Shown in pieces: positions 27,559 through 37,600 of a DNA stretch of 64,000 bases (position 1 is the first letter of the stretch; every line of letters starts with the position of its first letter). A program made the position numbers and the translations under genes. The notes below the pieces were generated by a model. It searched no databases, was not told the origin of the DNA, and saw only the letters and a program-made list of their open reading frames with translations. The stretch is from positions 4,464,001 to 4,528,000 of the forward strand of contig JAAHII010000001.1 in the NCBI GenBank assembly GCA_010671905.1, written 5' to 3'. This DNA is from Leptolyngbya sp. SIOISBB (lineage in GTDB: Bacteria > Cyanobacteriota > Cyanobacteriia > Phormidesmidales > Phormidesmidaceae).

Positions 27559-29655
27559 CTAATACTCTGCGGCCCAGGTATTGTCAGCGTTGGGAGCATC
27601 TTCAAAGGTCAGAGGGCAGGGGCCTTGGGCTTCCGCTTCTGACAGCAAAGCGATCATGTGGGGGACCGGGCGTGGAGTGTAGTCCACTAGGGATTCCCCT
27701 TCATAGGTCAGGGAGGTGCTGGCGCCAGAGTCCACCATCATGGCATCGCGGAACCCCACCTGATGTAAGAGTTCGCCGAGCGCGACAGAGTCGATACGCC
27801 CTTTGGTCACACCGATGACTGGTTGTCCTGCGTTGTTAATGCCCCAGAAGGCGCGATGTCGATAGGCCTCAAAATCGAACAGGGTGCCAAAAGAAGACGC
27901 TGGCTGCGCTTCGCCATCGCGGACGAGCCAAGCTGCGCCAACAAAGGCATCCGTCACATCCGACATTTCTGACTGAATGCCACGTAGGGTGTTGTGGATA
28001 TCGGCATCGAAAGGCACAAATTTGACCTCATCAGCACTAATTAGTGCTAATGGACGACCATTCAGCAAGGGATTTTCACTAGGATTGCCTGGAACAAAAG
28101 TTTGTGTAGCTTGGCTCAGTACTGGCCCAATCATCACATTGGAATCGAGATAACGCAGGTTGAAAAACGCCCCATCTACTGCTGCTGTGGCATTGGTCCG
28201 GGCCAGAATTTCGGGGAGTTGGTAGCGGCTATCGGCATGGACGGTCGCTGGGCGTCCTCCGGTAATTAGTGCTAGCGGCACTTCTTCCGTTTCTAGCCGT
28301 TCGACCAATCGAATCGGGGAGTAGAAGTCAAAGGTATTAGCGCCTACAATTTCCATGCCTAGACCTTCCCAAGCATCGGGGAGCACGCGCTCTAGTTGAG
28401 ATTGTCCAAAGCGACCAATGCTCAACAAATCGTCAGATTCTCCGGCAAACCACTCTTCATAGTTGCTCATGGTGAGGGCCGCATCGTAACCAGCGTCAGC
28501 AACGGCTTCGGCAACGCGCTCGTCGTAGTTGCCTTCGGGGTAGGTGAAGTAGCGAATCAGGATGCCGAGTTCGCTTTCCAAGCGCTGCTTCGACTCTACG
28601 ACTTCGCGCTGCAAGTCTTCATCACTGAGTTCTCGCAGATCACGGGGATGCATGACGCTATGGGCGGCGATGGTGATGAGTGGATCAGCGGCCATTTCTT
28701 GGGCATGTTCCCAGGTCACGGTAGACCGGCCAGCGATATCACCATCCAATTTGCCCGTAAATAGTGAGAAGACGGCGGGATATTGGTACTTTTTCAGCAG
28801 TGGGTAGACGTGGGTGTAATGTCCGACATATCCGTCATCAAAGGTGAGCAACACGGGCTTGGGTGGTAGTGGTGCCCCCATGCGCAAATGATCGTAAAGC
28901 TGGTCAAAAGAAATGGGTGTCAAGCCTTCTTCTTCGATGCGTTCGAGGTGCGCTTCAAATTCTTCGACAGTGACATCAAAGAAGACTTCTTTTTCTTCCA
29001 AAATGTCGTGGTACATCAAGACGGGGACGCGGGCAGTGCGGGCGGCTTCGTGAATTTCGGGCCAGGGGGCCGCACGAAATTGACTGACAAAGCTCGGATT
29101 GACTGCATTGGTCAGGGCAGCAAGAGTTGGATTAGCGAGGCCAGGAATGATTTCGCCCTGTTCGGCACCGGGTTCGGTCAATGATTGAGGCGGAGCGACA
29201 CAAAGATAGCTGGCGGAAATTTTTCCTGGAAATGCTCCTAAACCTTGGCTGCCAACGTTGTGAGCGATCGCGCCTAAAGGAGCCATTTTGGGAATCGCCG
29301 CGGCAGCTTCGTTACGGTTCAGAGAGAGCTTGTCAGTGAGGGCGTTTAAGCTAGGTATTTGAGGAATGGCAGAAGTCGCGTCATTACGGCTTTGAGAAAG
29401 TTGTGGGCTGAGAGTGATGGCGGCGGATGTGGTGGCCCCAACGACGAAACAGCATAAGCCCACCTTCGTTACGAGTAGAGCTCGTTGCCTTTTCAAAGAG
29501 GGTGGTGGCGATGGAGTAGATGACTCAGTGGCCTGTGTCTGAGCAGACTCTGACGATGTGGCATCAGCGTTAGCACTGGCTGGGGAGGTGGAATTGCTCT
29601 GGGCTTCAGAGTTGGCTGATACCGAGTTATCGGCATTGTCTGCTGATTTATTCAT
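27559..29655 (-). CDS. Polysaccharide deacetylase fused to phosphodiester glycosidase domain
   Basis: The product is 698 residues. A Ser/Ala/Thr-rich cytoplasmic N-terminus (1-55) precedes one membrane helix (about 62-82). A NodB-type deacetylase domain follows (about 205-410). It has the motifs VLTFDDGY (metal-binding Asp pair), HSVMHP and YFTYPEGNYD, which fit the de-N-acetylase family acting on peptidoglycan or exopolysaccharide. A NAGPA-type domain lies near 450-680 (AAVDGAFFN, GVTKGRIDSVALGEL, AMMVDSGASTSL). This domain hydrolyses phosphodiester-linked sugars in other proteins. Both should face the periplasm. It is monocistronic, 152 bases downstream of the DUF1997 gene on the same strand. 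Confidence 0.88.
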   Translation of the reverse strand: MNKSADNADNSVSANSEAQSNSTSPASANADATSSESAQTQATESSTPSPPPSLKRQRALLVTKVGLCCFVVGATTSAAITLSPQLSQSRNDATSAIPQIPSLNALTDKLSLNRNEAAAAIPKMAPLGAIAHNVGSQGLGAFPGKISASYLCVAPPQSLTEPGAEQGEIIPGLANPTLAALTNAVNPSFVSQFRAAPWPEIHEAARTARVPVLMYHDILEEKEVFFDVTVEEFEAHLERIEEEGLTPISFDQLYDHLRMGAPLPPKPVLLTFDDGYVGHYTHVYPLLKKYQYPAVFSLFTGKLDGDIAGRSTVTWEHAQEMAADPLITIAAHSVMHPRDLRELSDEDLQREVVESKQRLESELGILIRYFTYPEGNYDERVAEAVADAGYDAALTMSNYEEWFAGESDDLLSIGRFGQSQLERVLPDAWEGLGMEIVGANTFDFYSPIRLVERLETEEVPLALITGGRPATVHADSRYQLPEILARTNATAAVDGAFFNLRYLDSNVMIGPVLSQATQTFVPGNPSENPLLNGRPLALISADEVKFVPFDADIHNTLRGIQSEMSDVTDAFVGAAWLVRDGEAQPASSFGTLFDFEAYRHRAFWGINNAGQPVIGVTKGRIDSVALGELLHQVGFRDAMMVDSGASTSLTYEGESLVDYTPRPVPHMIALLSEAEAQGPCPLTFEDAPNADNTWAAEY

Positions 29656-29807
29656 AAAAGCTCCTGCCCTCCCCTGCCAAAAGACCTTCGCCCTGCCTAT
29701 TTAAGCAAACATTATGCAAAAGACGCGCGCTTTTTTCGCTAACAGGCGACGGATTTTGGGTTAAGAAGTCAAGAGGCTGATTTAAGCTTTGGTTAAATTA
29801 CGGTTAC

Positions 29808-30401
29808 TTAGCTGTCAGCACAGGAAGTGGGAGCGCTAGCAGCACTAAAAGCCAAGCGCGGAGACGTGACCTCGGCTTGCTGACGGCTCCAACGTTCGTA
29901 GTCAGAAGCGAGTTGATGCATTAAGCGATATTTGATCGTACTCAGCACCCCGCGCAAAATCTGATTGCCGGTCGTTTCGAGAATCGAATGCGGCGTCATC
30001 GATAGGAGCGGCGGTAACCCTACCGCGATCGCTAAATCAACCTTGCCTACCAGTTCTGTATAGGTTGCCTGCTCTCGTAATCGCAACTGTCCCCATAAAT
30101 CTAGTGAAAACTGACGATTCACAAAGGGATTGCCTTGAATTTTGCAGTTTAATGAGCGTACCGTTACCAAATGGTCGTGACTGACATCGATTTGCAAATC
30201 AACGACTGGACGAATCTGCAACATTAAAAACTGGAATCCGCGCAGATAAAACCGAAATGTATCGGGAGTTAGCTCTTCCACCTGGTCCGGATTCATGAGC
30301 GCATGAACCAAACGCCGAGGTTGTTTGAGGTAGTGACTCAACGGTATGGAATGACGAGCAATCTGCATGTTTGCAGTTTGTTGAGCAGCGAGACGAAGCA
30401 T
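29808..30401 (-). CDS. DUF1997 family protein
   Basis: The product is 197 residues from ATG 30401; a longer frame reaches 30482 and a later ATG is at 30368. The DUF1997 domain covers most of it, with SHYLKQPRRLVHALMNPDQVE, then FRFYLRGFQFLMLQIRPVVDLQ, then a conserved GNPFVNRQFSLDLWG stretch. The family is found in cyanobacteria and plastids and resembles a START-like sheet fold. Function unknown. It has a Cys two residues from the C-terminus. Confidence 0.85.
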   Translation of the reverse strand: MLRLAAQQTANMQIARHSIPLSHYLKQPRRLVHALMNPDQVEELTPDTFRFYLRGFQFLMLQIRPVVDLQIDVSHDHLVTVRSLNCKIQGNPFVNRQFSLDLWGQLRLREQATYTELVGKVDLAIAVGLPPLLSMTPHSILETTGNQILRGVLSTIKYRLMHQLASDYERWSRQQAEVTSPRLAFSAASAPTSCADS

Positions 30402-30912
30402 GAAGATGGCGTGTAAAGAAGGATTATAGGAGCGTAGAGCACCTACGTGCGGCCTAGAAGGCTTAATCATTATGCCGTGCAAATACGGACTCCTTACTCA
30501 TTAAGTTAATACCTCTTCATATCTTCTTGTCGGGATGTTAAGGTGCTGCCATCAATTTTTCTGGCAATCGATAGGGGTGACGTCATCATGCCCCTATCTC
30601 CTGTCTTAATGTTGTCAGGTCTATCGCCATCAGGGACATCGGCTCACGACCCCAAAGAGCCGAGCGTCATTCTGTTTGCCTCGTTAGAGCTAGCGATGCC
30701 ACTCGGCTATACCGTTACTCCATCGCAGACTGGCTTTGATGTGTCCGTAATTTTGCAGACAGGCGTTGCATCACCTTCGCTCCTCGGTCAGTGACAGCAT
30801 CCGTTGTTAAGAGACTGACCGCGATCGCAATTGCGTTCTCACCAATTCGTAGCGCAGGTTTTCTTTTACTGTGGTGTAGAGATCGCTCGTTTGACCTTGT
30901 CTAACTATATTT
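30402..30912. other. Divergent intergenic region before pheA
   Basis: It must hold the promoters of the DUF1997 gene and pheA. An 83-codon plus-strand frame (30543-30794) has no recognisable similarity or clear start site; I do not call it. Nothing else is seen. Confidence 0.45.
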
Positions 30913-31770
30913 ATGGCAGCAGTAATTGCTCACTTGGGGCCACGGGGTACGTTTTCTGAACAAGCAGCATTAGCCTATCAAACCTGGCTGCAGGAAAATC
31001 AGGGGCAAGATAGTTCCCTCATGGCCTATCCGAGCATATTGCAAGCCATTCAAGCGGTAGACCAAGAGGCCGCGACATTAGCCATTGTGCCCGTCGAAAA
31101 CTCGATTGAGGGCAGTGTCGCAGTGACCCTAGATACGCTATGGCAGTTGGCGTCGCTGCAGATCCAGCAAGCTCTGGTATTACCGATTCGCCATAATTTG
31201 ATTACCCATGCCCATCGGACTGAGCAAATTGAAGCGATCTATTCCCATCCGCAGGCGCTAGGACAGTGCCAGCAATGGATTACCCGTCATTGTCCCCAAG
31301 CGATCTTGGTACCGACCCGATCGACGGCAGAATCGCTCAGACATTTAGAAGATAATGCGACGACTGCCGCGATCGCTTCTACTTGGGCCGCAGACTTATA
31401 CCAATTGCCGGTGCTAGCGCGCACGATCAATGACCAGCCCGATAATTGCACTAAATTTTGGATTCTCGGCAAATCGCCATCCACTCAGGGCAACCATACG
31501 TCATTAGCTTTTAGCTTGCCGATCAATGCGCCTGGAGCTTTGCTCAAGCCTTTGGAAATATTTGCTCAAGCCGATATTAATCTTAGCCGTATCGAGTCTC
31601 GACCCACTAAGCGATCTCTGGGCGAGTATCTCTTCTTTTTGGATTTAGAAGCCAGTTTGACTGCTGTTCACACTCAACAAACCTTGCAAGCCATCGAGGA
31701 CTGTACCGAACAGCTCAAATTATTTGGTAGCTACGACACCATTCCGATTGCGAGGCCAGCGGTGGAATAG
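30913..31770 (+). CDS. pheA: Prephenate dehydratase
   Basis: Converts prephenate to phenylpyruvate in phenylalanine synthesis. The 285-residue product has the periplasmic-binding-like catalytic domain (1-180): HLGPRGTFSEQAAL at the N-terminus, VPVENSIEGSV near 62, and the catalytic Thr-Arg-Phe-equivalent region near 185 (NCTKFWILGK). A C-terminal ACT domain (about 195-275) carries the regulatory GALLKPLEIFAQADINLSRIESRPTK motif, where phenylalanine binds for feedback inhibition. There is no fused chorismate mutase. It is monocistronic. Confidence 0.96.
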   Translation: MAAVIAHLGPRGTFSEQAALAYQTWLQENQGQDSSLMAYPSILQAIQAVDQEAATLAIVPVENSIEGSVAVTLDTLWQLASLQIQQALVLPIRHNLITHAHRTEQIEAIYSHPQALGQCQQWITRHCPQAILVPTRSTAESLRHLEDNATTAAIASTWAADLYQLPVLARTINDQPDNCTKFWILGKSPSTQGNHTSLAFSLPINAPGALLKPLEIFAQADINLSRIESRPTKRSLGEYLFFLDLEASLTAVHTQQTLQAIEDCTEQLKLFGSYDTIPIARPAVE

Positions 31771-31918
31771 AGGTTCGCGTGCTGCGGCTTTAGCCAAGGA
31801 TGGGAGAGTTATACCGACTCGTGTGGTCTTCGCCGCTTGTTTGCGATCGCCAGAGTTCGTTAAAAAAGCAAAAACATCCGGAGCGGCCTCTTAGACTTTG
31901 TAAAGGAACCATAAAGCC

Positions 31919-31955
31919 ACTTCACTAGTCTTAAACCATATGTGAAGTTACTTCA
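31919..31955. promoter_or_regulatory. Candidate operator upstream of hypothetical gene
   Basis: A perfect inverted repeat TGAAGTTACTTCA (31943-31955) lies 60 bases before the ATG at 32015. Another half-site ACTTCA is at 31919-31924. The arrangement suggests a dimeric regulator; its identity is unknown. Confidence 0.3.
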
Positions 31956-32014
31956 TATTCAAGCCGCTTCGGTGCAGTAGCGCTTGATCTGTAGACGCGA
32001 TTGGAACTGCTCTC

Positions 32015-32659
32015 ATGCCAGCCCTAAAACTGTCACAGCCTCAAGGTTCTTTCTACGTAATCTCTCGGAAGGCAGCTGTAGAAGCAGTTGAGTCACAGGC
32101 AAGTCTACCTCCTCTAACTGTCATGCATACCCCCGCAATCGACACTGCAGCTGTCTGCGATCGTCATACTCCTCCCCCAGCGTTATCGCTCACCGCTGAA
32201 ATTGCTGAGCGACCCTCTCTCTGGCAGTGTCTACCGCTGCAGCAGTTAACCAACTTCGAAGTGATTCATCATCAATTTGCTGCTCAACAGGTCTGGTTTG
32301 AATCGGCGATCGTTCTACGCCCCTCCAATCCAGCCTTTCAGGTCGATAACGCGTCTTTGACCTTGATGGCTCACGCCCGAGATAAGGGTTTTAAGGTGAC
32401 GTTGGGCAGCAGTATCACAGAAGTCGATTTTGGCTTTATCAGTAGCGAACCGCTGACTATCTCATCCTTCGACGAACAAGGTCACTGTCTGGCCATTTTC
32501 AGAGCGTCGGCTACAGCGGCGTCTCAGCCAGCACAAGATGCAGAAGACCCCGTGATTCAGGGAGTCACTCTCAATACTCGTGGCGCCAAGACCCTCCGCA
32601 TTGATTGTCGTGCGCCCTTTGTCCTGACGAGATTTTGGGTCAAGCAAGCAGCGATTTAA
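32015..32659 (+). CDS. Hypothetical protein with beta-rich C-terminal half
   Basis: The product is 214 residues without signal peptide or membrane helix. Residues 1-75 are low in order and Pro/Ala-rich. Residues 80-214 are beta-rich (FEVIHHQFAAQQVWFESAIVLRPSNPAFQ and the C-terminal RIDCRAPFVLTRFWVKQ). I do not recognise the family. Its 3' end overlaps that of the convergent glycosyltransferase gene by four bases, so the two stop regions are shared. Confidence 0.65.
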   Translation: MPALKLSQPQGSFYVISRKAAVEAVESQASLPPLTVMHTPAIDTAAVCDRHTPPPALSLTAEIAERPSLWQCLPLQQLTNFEVIHHQFAAQQVWFESAIVLRPSNPAFQVDNASLTLMAHARDKGFKVTLGSSITEVDFGFISSEPLTISSFDEQGHCLAIFRASATAASQPAQDAEDPVIQGVTLNTRGAKTLRIDCRAPFVLTRFWVKQAAI

Positions 32660-33372
32660 TACGTGAGTGCCCGAATGGCAAACTTGGGTAGCGCTAACAT
32701 CCGTCGCCACCGCCAGGGTTCTTGATAAAGGCGATATAGCCATTCCAAGTTATTGTTGCAAAAAAAAGCTGGAGCCCGTTCTTTGTTACCAGCCCAAATA
32801 TCAAAGCTGCCACCCACCCCAATCCAGATTGCTTGAGGACACAGCGATCGCCGTTCGGCAATCCAAAATTCCTGCCGAGGGACTCCGAGAGCGACGAAGA
32901 TGACTGTCGGTTGTAGGGCCTTTAGTTGATCCTCGAGTGTGGGTAGGTCTTGCGGTGTAAAGTAACCATCTTGGACCCCGACGATGTGTAGCCCTGGTTG
33001 GCGCGCTCTCCAGGTCTTTGCGGCGGCTGCAGCGACTCCAGGTGCCGCCCCCAAAAAGAAAGCCGAATGCTCAGTTCCCAGCTTGTGCAAGAGCGATTCC
33101 GCTAACTCAATGCCTGGATATCGCTGAATCCGCTTACCCTTGAGGCGAAAATACAACACAATCCCCGCTCCATCTGGGATGGCTAAATCCGCATTCGATA
33201 GCACTGTTTTAAGGGGCGGATTTTGGTCGGCCTGCATCGCCATTTCCGCATTCAAAGTCACCACATGAGCACCTAATCCCTGATGATGACGCTTGAGTAG
33301 CCAGTCTTCATACGGCGCTCCCCAATGAATGGGCAGCCCCATCACAGATAAAGTTTCTAGCTCTCCCATCAT
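32656..33372 (-). CDS. WecG/TagA/CpsF family glycosyltransferase
   Basis: A GT26-family membrane-associated enzyme that transfers a sugar, classically N-acetylmannosamine or its uronate, to a lipid carrier in polysaccharide synthesis. The 238-residue product shows the family motifs: THNAEM-like VTLNAEMAMQA near 41, the substrate motif NADLAIPDGAGIV near 61, FFLGAAPGVAAAA near 110, and FVALGVPRQEFWI near 160. The start is ATG 33372 or 33369, preceded by GAGG at eight bases; an in-frame extension to 33426 lacks support. No other glycan genes are adjacent. Confidence 0.9.
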   Translation of the reverse strand: MMGELETLSVMGLPIHWGAPYEDWLLKRHHQGLGAHVVTLNAEMAMQADQNPPLKTVLSNADLAIPDGAGIVLYFRLKGKRIQRYPGIELAESLLHKLGTEHSAFFLGAAPGVAAAAAKTWRARQPGLHIVGVQDGYFTPQDLPTLEDQLKALQPTVIFVALGVPRQEFWIAERRSLCPQAIWIGVGGSFDIWAGNKERAPAFFCNNNLEWLYRLYQEPWRWRRMLALPKFAIRALTY

Positions 33373-33637
33373 CGTTTGACCTCGTCGTGGATGTGTTTTG
33401 CCACACAACTGGTGCGATCGCTGCAAGCACTGATCTGATTACAGTTTTAGAATCTCGCCCTAAAGCTCCGGCTCGAAAATGAATTGTACAGCACCAAAAA
33501 CATCCTGGTTTTTCACAAGGTGTGGAAAACCAGGCGCTTTCTAACAGCAGCCAGTTCGAAGCCATCAATATAGAGCCTGACATTTGAGTCCCAGGGCAAT
33601 AGCACCGTTGACGATCAAATGCTCTAGACTTTGGTGA

Positions 33638-34597
33638 TCAATAATCTAGTTCTTCTTCGTATTCGGTAACTTTCTTTTTCTGAGGAATGTTTACTGGAGG
33701 CGCATTGTAGGGTTCTGGCTCATCATCAGTCCAGATATCCCCCGTGACGTCTTTTGCGTCCGCCTCATAGTCCACTGCTGGTGTATTGATGGGTTGAGGT
33801 GGCCAATTACCCGGTTCCTCTAGAGGGGCTTCTCGATACGCCATTTCTGCTTGGCGCTGCGGCAGCGGTTCGGCTGGGATGGGTTCAGGCTCACCCCAAT
33901 CATCCTCTGTCCAGCGTTCTTCCATGACGGGAGCGCGGGTTTGCTGCATCGGCTCCACCGGTGTTTGAATGCCGGAGGGTAACTGATTGGCTGTCGAGAC
34001 GGGCATGATGTACTCACTTTCATCATCCCGTTCCCAAGGGGCTCGGCCAATGCCTAACCGTTCTAGGATGCCGACACTCAGTTGCACTAACTTTTCCTCG
34101 GCCCCCTCAAAGACAATGAGGCGATCAGGGCCACTGCTGACAATTTCATCCACGGGCAGCTCATAGGTGCTGATGACCTGATCAGGAATCTTCGGCAACC
34201 CAAATGAGGCAATGATGATGGATTCCAGCTTGCCGGTAACGACATCAAATTTCAGATCCCGTAACCGTCCCAGCATTTCTCCGGACTCTGTAATCACTTC
34301 AGAGTTCAGCATGGTGCTGTAGGGCATCATGTTGAGATCGTCTTCGATGACATCGTCGTCATCCACCAAAATGACGTCTCCCACCTGTCGAATGCTGCTG
34401 AGCTGCATGATATGCTCATTGCCCGACATGACACCCGGTAGCAGTTGTTCGCGCAATCCCACGGCAACTACTTCACCGCGATCGACATCGACCCAGAGTT
34501 GGCTGACAAATCCTAAGCTTTTTCCCGTCGTTCTGGTGACAACTTGCGTGCCCAAAAAATCGGAGCGCTGACGGAACTGGTCATAGGATGGGGTCAT
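33638..34597 (-). CDS. PRC-barrel domain protein
   Basis: The product is 319 residues. Two PRC-barrel units (about 12-80 and 95-175) show the DFLGTQVVTRTTGKSLGFVSQLWVD and NSEVITESGEMLGRLRDLKFD signatures. A long Pro/Glu-rich disordered tail ends in TEYEEELDY. PRC-barrels are small beta-barrels that bind protein partners, as in RimM and photosynthetic reaction centres. The gene lies directly downstream of smc, 95 bases after it, a pairing typical of cyanobacteria. A role in chromosome organisation is inferred from this neighbourhood only. Confidence 0.85.
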   Translation of the reverse strand: MTPSYDQFRQRSDFLGTQVVTRTTGKSLGFVSQLWVDVDRGEVVAVGLREQLLPGVMSGNEHIMQLSSIRQVGDVILVDDDDVIEDDLNMMPYSTMLNSEVITESGEMLGRLRDLKFDVVTGKLESIIIASFGLPKIPDQVISTYELPVDEIVSSGPDRLIVFEGAEEKLVQLSVGILERLGIGRAPWERDDESEYIMPVSTANQLPSGIQTPVEPMQQTRAPVMEERWTEDDWGEPEPIPAEPLPQRQAEMAYREAPLEEPGNWPPQPINTPAVDYEADAKDVTGDIWTDDEPEPYNAPPVNIPQKKKVTEYEEELDY

Positions 34598-34692
34598 AGC
34601 CGGAGCCTGGTTAAAACGTGAAATCAGTACGTGAACCGCACGCAGGTCGGTTTAAAAGATGATTCTACAGGAGGACTCTGATCTTAACAGAT

Positions 34693-37600
34693 CTACACGG
34701 ATGCACTTTTGGGTTCCAAGCTGATGCCCAGGACTTGAGTGTAAGCCCCACGGGCTTGGGTGACCCCAATTGTGCGTTGAGCCGCCTCGATCATGGGACG
34801 CCGCAGACTAACCACAATAAATTGGGCTTGTTGGGCCTGTTGCTTAATCATTTTAGACAGTCGCTCAACATTCGCACCGTCGAGGAACATATCGACTTCA
34901 TCAAAGGCGTAGAACGGCGAGGGACGATATCGCTGTAGCGCAAAAATGAAACTGAGGGCGGTCAGAGACTTCTCTCCCCCAGACATGGAAGCCAAGCGCC
35001 GCACGGGTTTGCCTTTGGGATGGGCGACCAGATTAAGTCCCCCGTTAAAGGGGTCTTGAGGGTCGTCAAGCTGTAGATAGCCGTCGCCGTCAGAGAGTTG
35101 GGCAAAAATTTCGCTGAAATTTTCGTTGACGGCATCAAAGGCCTCTTGGAAGGCCTGTTGGCGTAGCGTTGTGAAGTTTTCGATGCGTAGCAACAGCTCG
35201 GTGCGTTCTTCTTGCAGCGTGGTCAATTTGTTGGAAAGTTCTTCCAAGCGCTCTTGAGTTTGGTTGTACTCTTCCAGGGCCAGCATGTTGACCGGTTCGA
35301 GGGCTTCGATCCGGCGCTGTAACGAACGAATTTGTTTTTTGACCGCTTCTAAATCGCTCTCTTCTGGAATCTCTGGTAGCGGGTCTGGCAGCTCGGCAAC
35401 TTGAGTTTGTATTTCAGTTTCTAGCACCACAAGCTGCTGCTGTCGCTCTTTACGCGTTTCGAGGCGTTTTTCTCGCTGCCATTCGAGCTGTTGTTTTTGG
35501 GTTTGCTGGTCGCGATATTGGCCTTCGATGCGATCGCGATTGCCTTTCTCTTCTGCCAACTTGGCATCCAGCGCACTGAGCTGTTGCCGGATCTGCTGCA
35601 TCGCGGTGTTGAGTTCGGCTTGCTGAGTGGCAAAGGTTTTTTGCTGTTGCTCTTGTTGGGTCTGTTGTTGTTGATAGGCCGTGATTTGCTGCTGCTGTTG
35701 CTGAATGGCGAGTTGCGTGCGCTCTTGTTGTGCTTGAAAGTCTCGCAGTCGTCGTTCGGCCGCTTGGAGGGTGGCTTGGCGATCGCTCAATTGCTGTTCT
35801 AATGCCTGCACTTCGGACTGCGCTTGTTGCCACTCACTGTGGGTTTGCGATTGTTCCAGCGCGGCGAGAGCATCGCGTTGGGCTTGCAGTTCAGCTTCTT
35901 GTTCGGGCAACTGAGCGGCTAGTTCTGCTAAGCGGCTTTGGGCCGCCGTTAACTCGGCCTGCGATTGGGCCAGACGCGCTTCGCCCTGAGCCCGTTGCTG
36001 CTGCAACTGTCGCAGTTGTTTTTGCGCTTGCTGGGTTTGCAGTTCTTGTTCACGATGCTGCTGTCGGGCTTCGAGCAGGGCCTCGGAGGCGGCTTTTACT
36101 GCGACTTTGGAGGCGGCGATCCGCTGTTCACAGCGACTCAGAATTTGGTCAATTTCGGCGAGGCGATCGCGCAGCGCTAGGGCTTCTTCCGATTCCCCGG
36201 CTTCCACTGTGCCGAAATGGAGGCGGCCCCGCTGCTTGGTCAGGCTACCCCCGGTCATGGCCCCGCTGGTTTCGAGCAGTTCGCCGTCCAGCGTGACCAT
36301 GCGCTGCTGGCCGATCTGGCCTCGGGCTGCTTGCAACGTCTCAAAAACAGCGGTACTACCAAAGACAAATTCAAAAACTTTACGGTAGCGATCGTCGCAG
36401 TCAATCAGGTCGACGGCATAATCGAGCAGGCCATCGGGTCGCTTCCAGTCGGGGATACGGTTGATTCTGGGAACGCGAATGGCGTTCAGCGGCAAAAAGG
36501 TGGCGCGACCGGCCCGTCGCTGTTTTAGCAAGGCGATGCCCTGGGACGCGACCTGATCGTTTTCGACCACGAGGTAGCCGAGTCTTCCCCCAGCGGCAAT
36601 TTCGAGGGCGAGCTGAAATCGAGGATCAACGCGCCCCAACTGGGCCACCAACCCACAAATCCCTGGTAGCCCACTATCCATCAAGATCTGGGTCGCTTGA
36701 GTTCCCTGGCTTTCTTTAATGGCTTGGGTCTGAGCCTCCAGCTTATCGAGTTCGCGCTGCTTTTGGCGTTGTTCTTGTAAGAGTCGCTGCTGAGTTTCCT
36801 GCTGTATTTTGAGCTCTTGCTCAGCATCTGCGAGTGCTTGGGCGAGGCGTTGAATTTCCACTTCCGAACCCGCAGCCGCTGCCCCTTCTGCATCCGGCGT
36901 TGCTGAGCCATCCATCTGTTGAGCCAGGTCTTGCACGCCGCTGGTCAACTCAGCAATCTGCTGCGTCAGTTGGCTGACGCGTTCTTGCAAGCGCACCTGT
37001 TCTGATCGCTGAGGTTCGAGCGTTCGCAACAAGTCCTCAATTTGACGGCGGCGTTGGGTTTGCTCTTCGACCCAAGCTTGAGAAGCACTGGCGATCGCAC
37101 TCGTGGCTTCCCGTTTGGCGGCCAGGGCTGACTGGGCCGCTTCCTGCTGCCGGGTGAGGGTCACCAATTCACCCTGTTGCAACACCTGAATTTCTTCCAT
37201 CAGGCGAGCGAGGGTTTGTTGCTGGTCTTGCAGATTAATTTGCCCTTGGCGCAAGTTTGTCGCAGTCCCTTGGCTGGCAGTGGTTAAGTCCTGCTGCTGC
37301 CTTTGCAGCTGGCGCAATTCTGCTTCTTGCGTCGCCAGTTGAGACTGCAGGGCGATATGTTCATCTTCGCCCAGAGCTTTCACCCGGGCATTCAGGCCAT
37401 CGAGTTCCTGAGCCTTCGCCTGTAGGGTTTCTTCGAGTTGCCGTACCTGCACCCCAAATTGTTGAATCGCCTCCGCATCTTGCTGGATCATCTGGCGTAG
37501 AGCGTTCACTTGCTGCTGCTGCTGCCGCCAGGTCAGTACGGTTTCCCACTCATTACGGGTGTGTAGCTCGGCCTTCAAGCGCTGGTATTTTTCCGCTTTC

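Noticed and set aside
30543-30794. 83-codon plus-strand frame before pheA
   Set aside because: No family resemblance, atypical composition and no ribosome-binding site; probably chance.
35730-36296. 188-codon plus-strand frame opposite smc
   Set aside because: Shadow of the Gln-rich coiled coil; the translation is Arg/Leu/Ala-biased and unlike a real protein.
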